Shown here piece by piece: positions 1 through 4,283 of a stretch of 6,681 bases of DNA. Location of the stretch: the NCBI GenBank assembly GCA_905480565.1, contig CAJQQW010000158.1:1-6681 (forward strand), written 5' to 3'. The notes below the pieces were generated by a model. It was not told the DNA's origin. It saw only the letters and a list, made by a program, of their open reading frames with translations, and ran no database searches. The DNA is from an uncultured Halioglobus sp. GTDB lineage: Bacteria > Pseudomonadota > Gammaproteobacteria > Pseudomonadales > Halieaceae. The translations under genes and the position numbers were made by a program. Numbering within the stretch: position 1 is the stretch's first letter; every line of letters begins with the position of its first letter.

Positions 1-411
1 CGCGCATGCTTCTCGGATAAGGTGCTCATCGACTACGGTGCTATCAGTGCGGCAACGGGCGCGCCCGATGTGGCACGCAACACGGATGACTGGATGCTTC
101 ATCTAAAAAGCGTTATCAATGGTTTTGATATCACGCGTCACACGATTACCAATCATAGGGTGATTATCTCCGATGGGGAAATCAGCTGTCGCGCCTACTT
201 AAGCGCCGATCATGTCTTGTTCAAGGATGCCGCCAACCCGGTTATCGACGATGAAGATATTGTGACTGTGGTTGGGGAGTACACCAACCACTATCGTTCG
301 ATCGATGGTGATTGGAAAATCTGTCAGTCAGCGCTGCGTGTGGATTGGTCCCGGGGCAATATGGGTCTATTTGCCACAGCACCGGAGCGGGCAGCAAAAT
401 ACGAGGGCTAG
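1..411 (+). CDS. SnoaL-like / NTF2-fold protein, 5'-truncated by window edge
   Basis: This is the C-terminal 136 residues of a small protein of the SnoaL-like (SnoaL_4) branch of the NTF2 fold, whose members are cone-shaped barrels acting as cyclases, dehydratases, isomerases or ring-hydroxylase small subunits. The frame is open from base 1, and the residues before the first possible start (GTG at 22) read RACFSDK, running into VLIDYG. That matches the family's early 'FaDdVvlDY' segment, so the gene starts left of the window and GTG 22 is not the real start. Further family features are the segment GFDITRHTITNH (about residues 48-59), the strand with DGEISCRAYLSADH, then GEYTNHYRSIDGDWKI and the terminal DWSRGN. 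The two histidines in TRH and ADH sit where scytalone-dehydratase-like members place active-site histidines (family knowledge, not proven here). It ends with TAG at 409-411, facing the thiolase-like gene. Substrate is unknown. Family assignment is fairly sure; function is not. Confidence 0.8.
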   Translation, partial: RACFSDKVLIDYGAISAATGAPDVARNTDDWMLHLKSVINGFDITRHTITNHRVIISDGEISCRAYLSADHVLFKDAANPVIDDEDIVTVVGEYTNHYRSIDGDWKICQSALRVDWSRGNMGLFATAPERAAKYEG

Positions 412-420
412 GCAGGCAGC

Positions 421-1965
421 TTAGGCGTTCGCAAAGTGGAATCTGCGGCGTTCTTCTACTGTGTGAACCACTATCTGTCGCCCTATTGAGTTGTTTGCTG
501 TGAGCTCTTTCGTAACTGCCGGATCGGTGCTGGCGGCAAGGAAGCGCTCGCCCGCCGCCGAATCCGCGATGATCATACCGAGATCCGGTTTTTCTTTGCG
601 CATTGCGACCGTGTAAGTAACGATTCGACCCGTTTCCGGGTTGTCGGCATATTGTCGTATCGCTATGTCGCTGCAGTCGACTTCAAAACGTGGATTGTCG
701 TTCCAATCGATTTTTTGCGCTCGAGTACAGACACCGGTGAGCAGGGCTGCAGCATGTTTTGAGAGCATGCCACCGTTAGCTGTAATCAGAGCGCGATCAG
801 CGTTGCCGCGCAGTCGCCGCGCCATTTCCGCCAGTGCATGCATTGAGTAATTGTTTCCAGGTCCCCCGAAGTAGGGCAGGCCACCGGTCACCGTCAGGGC
901 TATCGAACCGTCGGTTGGTAGTTCAAGCACCTCGCAAGCCGCGGTTACTGCGCAGGGAAAGCAGCTATAAATATCAATCAGATCGATATCGGTCATACGT
1001 TGATCGGCTTGTGACAGGGTATTCAACAGCACGCGTTCCATGGCCTCGGAGCGAGCGGGGTCTTCCCGCTGGGAGAGTGCGTGATCGGCCCCATGCGAGA
1101 AGGACTCGAGGAATACCCATTGTGCGGGGTCAATGTCCAGCTCACGCGCATGGCCTGCACTGGTAATCAATACAGCCGCCGCTTGATTAACCGCGTCCTG
1201 AGCGATTAGACGTTTCAGGTAGGGCAGGCTAATGGGATAGTTGCCGGGGCTCGCTTCGGTAATATCGTTTGCCGAGTAGGCCTGAGAAAACTGGGAATAA
1301 GGATTTTGGGCTGCGATTTCGCTGAAGCCGGCCATAAAACGCCCCATGAAGCGTTCATGTTGACGCAGGTCATGCCCCATTTGGTGTGCCTGCAGCATTT
1401 CGATGGCGCCGTAGAAGCGCGCCGGTAGGTTAAAGCCGGCATGTATTTCCTCCATTGAAACCAGCCGGTCAACGGATGTTCTATCGTCCAGAGAAGCTTC
1501 AATGTCTTCCTGCCAATCGAGCACAATCCCATGGCGCAATGCGTAACGCTGGTTGGCGATCGCCTCCGCACCTGTCAGCAGTGCACTTTTGATATCGCCG
1601 CTGGCGATGGCTTGCATGAGTTCAACCAGAAGCTGCAGTGGTTCGTTGCCGCCGACGTTACTGTAGATTCGTCTGGTGGGCGAGGCGCCAATACGACGCG
1701 CTATAGACTCGGGTGGATTGGTGCTGCCACCGAACTCAGATTTCCATGCGCCTGCAGAGTCAGAAAACAGGCGAATAGTGGCAATCGTATCGATTGCGCT
1801 CGGTTTCACGCCGCCGTCCTCCAATGCGCTCAGACAGGCCTTTGATGCTAGATGCATCGGCGGATTTAGTGGCGGCGCTCCGTTGCCCAGGCGCTCCACG
1901 TACTGGCCGCTGCCAATGATAATTGGAGTATTGTCTGGCACTGCGCCCGGGCTTTGAATCTGCAT
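421..1965 (-). CDS. Thiolase-like protein, TLP1 type (probably not an active thiolase)
   Basis: The 514-residue product has a thiolase fold (about residues 12-415) followed by an extra C-terminal region (about 420-514), the layout of thiolase-like protein type 1. Such genes are usually labelled acetyl-CoA acetyltransferase. The catalytic loops of true thiolases are not present. The nucleophile-cysteine region reads NVGGNEP (about 103-109) with no Cys. The NEAF position reads DIYSCFP (about 331-337), the GHP region reads GGPGNNY (about 367-373), and the C-terminal CxG reads ANGG (about 396-399). The characterised Mycobacterium smegmatis TLP1 is monomeric, also lacks these residues, has a beta-barrel C-terminal domain and shows no thiolase activity. 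A CoA-ester binding role here is inference. I chose ATG at 1965 because AAGGCG lies 5 nt upstream; an in-frame TTG at 1998 would add 11 residues but has less support. The gene is 104 bp downstream of the kinase on the same strand and converges with the SnoaL-like gene. An unusual CFPC (CxxC) occurs at about 335-338. Confidence 0.85.
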   Translation of the reverse strand: MQIQSPGAVPDNTPIIIGSGQYVERLGNGAPPLNPPMHLASKACLSALEDGGVKPSAIDTIATIRLFSDSAGAWKSEFGGSTNPPESIARRIGASPTRRIYSNVGGNEPLQLLVELMQAIASGDIKSALLTGAEAIANQRYALRHGIVLDWQEDIEASLDDRTSVDRLVSMEEIHAGFNLPARFYGAIEMLQAHQMGHDLRQHERFMGRFMAGFSEIAAQNPYSQFSQAYSANDITEASPGNYPISLPYLKRLIAQDAVNQAAAVLITSAGHARELDIDPAQWVFLESFSHGADHALSQREDPARSEAMERVLLNTLSQADQRMTDIDLIDIYSCFPCAVTAACEVLELPTDGSIALTVTGGLPYFGGPGNNYSMHALAEMARRLRGNADRALITANGGMLSKHAAALLTGVCTRAQKIDWNDNPRFEVDCSDIAIRQYADNPETGRIVTYTVAMRKEKPDLGMIIADSAAGERFLAASTDPAVTKELTANNSIGRQIVVHTVEERRRFHFANA

Positions 1966-1970
1966 GCTTT

Positions 1971-1976
1971 CGCCTT
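1971..1976 (-). promoter_or_regulatory. Ribosome binding site that decides the TLP1-like start
   Basis: The minus strand reads AAGGCG, then AAAGC, then ATG. This is a good Shine-Dalgarno-like match at normal spacing before the ATG at 1965-1963. It supports that start over the upstream in-frame TTG at 1998. Confidence 0.6.
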
Positions 1977-2007
1977 GCTTTAGTGATCTGAGGATCAAGG
2001 TATTTGT

Positions 2008-2020
2008 GCTACCGGGTAGC
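2008..2020. repeat. 13-bp perfect odd palindrome upstream of TLP1-like gene
   Basis: GCTACC-G-GGTAGC is a perfect inverted repeat with a one-base centre, lying 43 bp upstream of the TLP1-like ATG inside the 104-bp gap after the kinase gene. With a one-base centre it is a poor RNA hairpin, so an operator for a dimeric regulator is the more natural reading. A smaller inverted repeat (TGATC-N4-GATCA, 1984-1997) lies between it and the start codon. The rest of the gap (1966-2069) shows no convincing promoter and no GC-stem/T-run terminator, so whether the TLP1-like gene is read through from the kinase or has its own promoter is open. Confidence 0.35.
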
Positions 2021-2069
2021 GGTTACGCCGCAAGCGCGTGGTGCACTGTGGCAAGGTGCGAAGCGAAGG

Positions 2070-3455
2070 TCAAGAACGTTTGTCTGATCCCGGCGCTGCT
2101 ATATCAGGGGGAAGCTGCACAGAGACTCGTAAACCGCTGGCGGTATTGTCGGCGTGGATTCGTCCACCATGCAGCGCAATGCCCCGGCGAGCGATTGCCA
2201 GACCTAGCCCAAATCCTTCTGACGTCGGAGAGCGCGTCCTGTCCACCTGGTAGAACTCCGTAAATATTCTATCTAATTCATCATCTGGAACACCCGCTCC
2301 ATGATCCTCCACAGTGACTCTGTAACCACCTGTATCGCTCAGTATTACGTCAACCGTTGTGTTGTCGGGGGTATGTTGCAGTGCGTTTCTGAGAATATTT
2401 TCGAACGCTTTTTGGAGTGTGTCAGCATGTGTCTTCACCACCGCAGACCCAATCTGTCTGCGGAGATTGAATGCCTTACCATTCTGCTGACCCTCAAAGC
2501 CAGCATTTTCACAAAGCTGCTCAAGTAGTACGCCTAGATCAATGGTGTCTTCCAGTTTGGCGTCCAGTCTCGGGTTGGCCAGTAACTGTGATATGAGATC
2601 TTCCAGTCGCTCCGCGTCTTTTTCAATACGCTTGAGGTATTGCTGATGTTCAGCCGGTTTTTCCTGAGCCAGAGCGAGCGAGACTCGCAGTCGTGCCAGT
2701 GGTGATCTCAATTCATGAGATATGTCACCCATCAGGCGTTTCTGGGCCTGGATTCGCTCCTGTAGCTGGGTAGCCATCGTATTGAAATCTCTGGCCAGTT
2801 CATCCGTTTCGTCACCGCCTCTGCTGCGTACCGTGAGTCGCGTGTCCAGCGCGCCGTTGGCTAATTGTCGGGAGGCGACTTGCAAATGCTGAATGCGGGT
2901 CGTAATGACTCGAGACAATAAAAAGCATAATACGCCGCTGACGATTACCGCCAGCGAGAGGCGCAACCATACGTTGTCACCCACAAGATTAAGGAGTGCC
3001 GCGCGTGGTCTATGGGGGTAGATAAAAACGGCGCTAACCGGTCCCTCTGCAGCCCTGCGGAGCCGATGGGCTGTGAGTCGTCGCCCCGGAGCTGTAATAG
3101 AGCGCCTGTCTGACTGCCCGCGGAGTTTATCAGCCAGTAGGAGAGCGTTCTTGGGTACTTTGCGGCCCAGCAAGTCTTTGCCCCGCGCGTCAAGCAGAAA
3201 AATCCGAATACCGAACCGCTGCCTGGCAATATCTATAGACTGAACAAGGCTCGCTTCCTCGTTATTTTCCAGTGCGTAGAGCATGCGTAGCATGGCTCGA
3301 TGAGGCTGGCGATCCGGTTTTTCATCAACGCGGCTGGGGCCAGGGGGGCGCGAATCAAAGTAGTTACTGCTCAATAGCCAGCTGCCGAGAACAGCGGTAG
3401 TCACCAACCAGAAGCCGAGAAAGACTTTGATAAAGAGGCTGTCGAAAAGTTTCAT
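2070..3455 (-). CDS. cpxA: Envelope-type sensor histidine kinase, CpxA-like
   Basis: This 461-residue inner-membrane sensor kinase phosphorylates the response regulator encoded just upstream. In order it has a first membrane helix (about 8-30), a periplasmic sensor region (about 31-158, rich in Arg and Pro), a second membrane helix (about 160-182), and a HAMP linker (about 183-236). The phospho-acceptor helix follows, with GDISHELRSPLARLR and His247. The ATP-binding domain has the N box ENILRNALQHT (352-362), G1 DHGAGVP (384-390) and G2 GFGLGLA (414-420). The layout, the FNTM...QKRLMGDISHELRSPL stretch and the CpxR-like partner all point to the CpxA group. The periplasmic domain diverges from the E. 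coli protein, so the signal sensed cannot be read off. ATG 3455-3453 overlaps the regulator's TAA by one base (TAATG) with no strong Shine-Dalgarno sequence, which implies translational coupling. All catalytic motifs are intact. RstB- or PfeS-like naming is the main alternative. Confidence 0.9.
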   Translation of the reverse strand: MKLFDSLFIKVFLGFWLVTTAVLGSWLLSSNYFDSRPPGPSRVDEKPDRQPHRAMLRMLYALENNEEASLVQSIDIARQRFGIRIFLLDARGKDLLGRKVPKNALLLADKLRGQSDRRSITAPGRRLTAHRLRRAAEGPVSAVFIYPHRPRAALLNLVGDNVWLRLSLAVIVSGVLCFLLSRVITTRIQHLQVASRQLANGALDTRLTVRSRGGDETDELARDFNTMATQLQERIQAQKRLMGDISHELRSPLARLRVSLALAQEKPAEHQQYLKRIEKDAERLEDLISQLLANPRLDAKLEDTIDLGVLLEQLCENAGFEGQQNGKAFNLRRQIGSAVVKTHADTLQKAFENILRNALQHTPDNTTVDVILSDTGGYRVTVEDHGAGVPDDELDRIFTEFYQVDRTRSPTSEGFGLGLAIARRGIALHGGRIHADNTASGLRVSVQLPPDIAAPGSDKRS

Positions 3456-4144
3456 TAACAGGACCCAAGTCTAAACTGGTAACCGCTACCCCGCACACTG
3501 ACGATTAAATTATCCCCCCCGGCAAGGGATAGTTTTTTACGGATCTTGCTGATGTGAACATCGATACTGCGATCATACGCCCTGAGAGGCCTGCCGAGTG
3601 CTTGCTGGCTCAGTACCTCTTTATCAACGACATGTCCTGCGCTCTGCACTAGCAGTTCGAGTATATTGAATTCTGCGCTGGTGAGCTCAAGTACCGTATC
3701 CTCGAAGGAGGCATGACGAGCAGCACTGTTGATATGTGTTTGCCCGGCAGTAGTTATTTTTTTTCCAGGAGCTCCGCCATCATGTGCACGGCGCAGAATA
3801 GCCCGCAGTCTGGCGGTCAGTTCGCGAGGGTCGCAGGGCTTTGACAGGTAATCGTCGGCGCCCAATTCGAGACCGACGATCCTGTCAGTAGTGTCACCCC
3901 GAGCAGTGAGCATAAGCACAGGGGTGTTACTAAATTCGCGCAGTTGGCGCAGAACATCAAGGCCGGGCAGTCCTGGTAGCATGATATCCAGCACAATCGC
4001 ATCATAGCTGTGCGTACGGCAATGGCTAAGGGCGTCTGCGCCATCGTGAAGTGCAGAGGCGTTGATGCCCTCGAGAGAAAAAAATTCCTGCAGTAGGGCG
4101 CACAGATCACGGTCGTCATCGATGATCAGTATGCGGATACTCAC
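3455..4144 (-). CDS. cpxR: OmpR-family response regulator, CpxR-like
   Basis: This 229-residue cytoplasmic DNA-binding response regulator pairs with the downstream kinase. The N-terminal receiver domain has the acidic cluster IDDD (Asp9-11), phosphorylated Asp53 in VLDIMLPG, Thr80 in MLTARG and Lys102 in LSKP. A linker (about 118-140) leads to a C-terminal winged helix with ELTSAEFNILELL, LSQQALGRPL, YDRSIDVHISKIRKKL and the wing VRGSGYQF. The LSQ..LG..L..YDRSIDVHIS pattern is close to E. coli CpxR and more specific than for OmpR relatives in general. Two GTG starts are possible. I prefer 4144 because GGTGA lies 5 nt upstream and MSIRILIIDDD then aligns with the usual N-terminus; GTG 4153 would add three residues. 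The coding strand carries an A8 run in the linker (3757-3764). A likely CpxR box lies upstream at 4236-4250, suggesting autoregulation. No cpxP-like gene is divergent to it; the upstream neighbour is a protease gene on the same strand. Confidence 0.92.
   Translation of the reverse strand: MSIRILIIDDDRDLCALLQEFFSLEGINASALHDGADALSHCRTHSYDAIVLDIMLPGLPGLDVLRQLREFSNTPVLMLTARGDTTDRIVGLELGADDYLSKPCDPRELTARLRAILRRAHDGGAPGKKITTAGQTHINSAARHASFEDTVLELTSAEFNILELLVQSAGHVVDKEVLSQQALGRPLRAYDRSIDVHISKIRKKLSLAGGDNLIVSVRGSGYQFRLGSC
3757..3764 (-). other. A8 homopolymer (slippery tract) in the regulator's interdomain linker
   Basis: The coding strand reads GGA AAA AAA ATA, eight consecutive A, encoding Gly-Lys-Lys-Ile near residues 127-130 between the receiver and winged-helix domains. 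With one A fewer the reading becomes GGA AAA AAA TAA, an immediate stop that would give a receiver-only protein of about 129 residues. With one extra A, translation runs about 25 codons to a TGA. The run is seen directly; that it slips is only a possibility. Confidence 0.4.
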
Positions 4145-4149
4145 GGCTT

Positions 4150-4154
4150 TCACC
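4150..4154 (-). promoter_or_regulatory. Ribosome binding site that decides the cpxR-like start
   Basis: The minus strand reads GGTGA, AAGCC, then GTG (4144-4142). The alternative GTG start (4153-4151) lies inside this motif and has no good purine-rich sequence at the right distance upstream, so the downstream GTG is favoured. Confidence 0.5.
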
Positions 4155-4170
4155 AGTAGGCAAGCGTTAA

Positions 4171-4200
4171 ATCATAAAACCAGTGTGGACTAGCTTACAG
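4171..4200 (-). promoter_or_regulatory. Candidate promoter for the regulator-kinase operon
   Basis: On the minus strand TATGAT (4176-4171) matches the sigma-70 -10 consensus at 5 of 6 bases. An 18-bp spacer separates it from a weak -35 CTGTAA (4200-4195, 3 of 6). Transcription would begin near 4164, leaving a leader of about 20 nt. A weak -35 fits a promoter helped by an activator, and the CpxR-like box lies upstream of it, centred near -79. This is inference from consensus only. The rest of the 4145-4283 gap contains no gene and no clear terminator. Confidence 0.35.
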
Positions 4201-4235
4201 TGCTTGTCATGTGCTTTGACCGGGCAAGGCCATTC

Positions 4236-4250
4236 TTAACAAATCTTTAC
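4236..4250 (-). promoter_or_regulatory. Candidate CpxR box upstream of cpxR-like gene
   Basis: The minus strand reads GTAAA-GATTT-GTTAA. The CpxR recognition sequence established in enterobacteria is two GTAAA direct repeats separated by 5 bp. Here the first half is exact, the spacer is exactly 5, and the second half differs at one base. It lies about 92 bp upstream of the regulator start and 33 bp beyond the protease stop codon, in non-coding sequence, where an autoregulatory site would be expected. Confidence 0.55.
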
Positions 4251-4283
4251 TAAGCGAGCGCTTTTCGTCGCCGTGCTCTCGGT

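Noticed and set aside
22..24. GTG at 22 as start of the SnoaL-like gene
   Set aside because: The upstream codons remain open and encode the family-typical residues ACFSDK, so the gene begins outside the window.
834..1166. 110-codon open frame on the plus strand inside the TLP1-like gene
   Set aside because: Arg/Pro/Ser-rich antisense shadow of a conserved coding region with no recognisable domain.
1215..1571. 118-codon minus-strand frame inside the TLP1-like gene
   Set aside because: Shifted-frame copy of the same strand as the real gene; the real frame is intact across the whole stretch, so it is not a frameshift fragment.
2015..2026. 12-bp sequence GGTAGCGGTTAC repeated in inverted orientation at 3479-3490
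   Set aside because: One copy encodes the conserved GSGY of the regulator, and a few 12-bp inverted matches are expected by chance in 6.7 kb.
4254..4277. Imperfect hairpin GAGCAC...GCGCTC as terminator of the M16C gene
   Set aside because: On the minus strand the stem has a mismatch, an 11-base loop and no following T-run, so it does not look like an intrinsic terminator.
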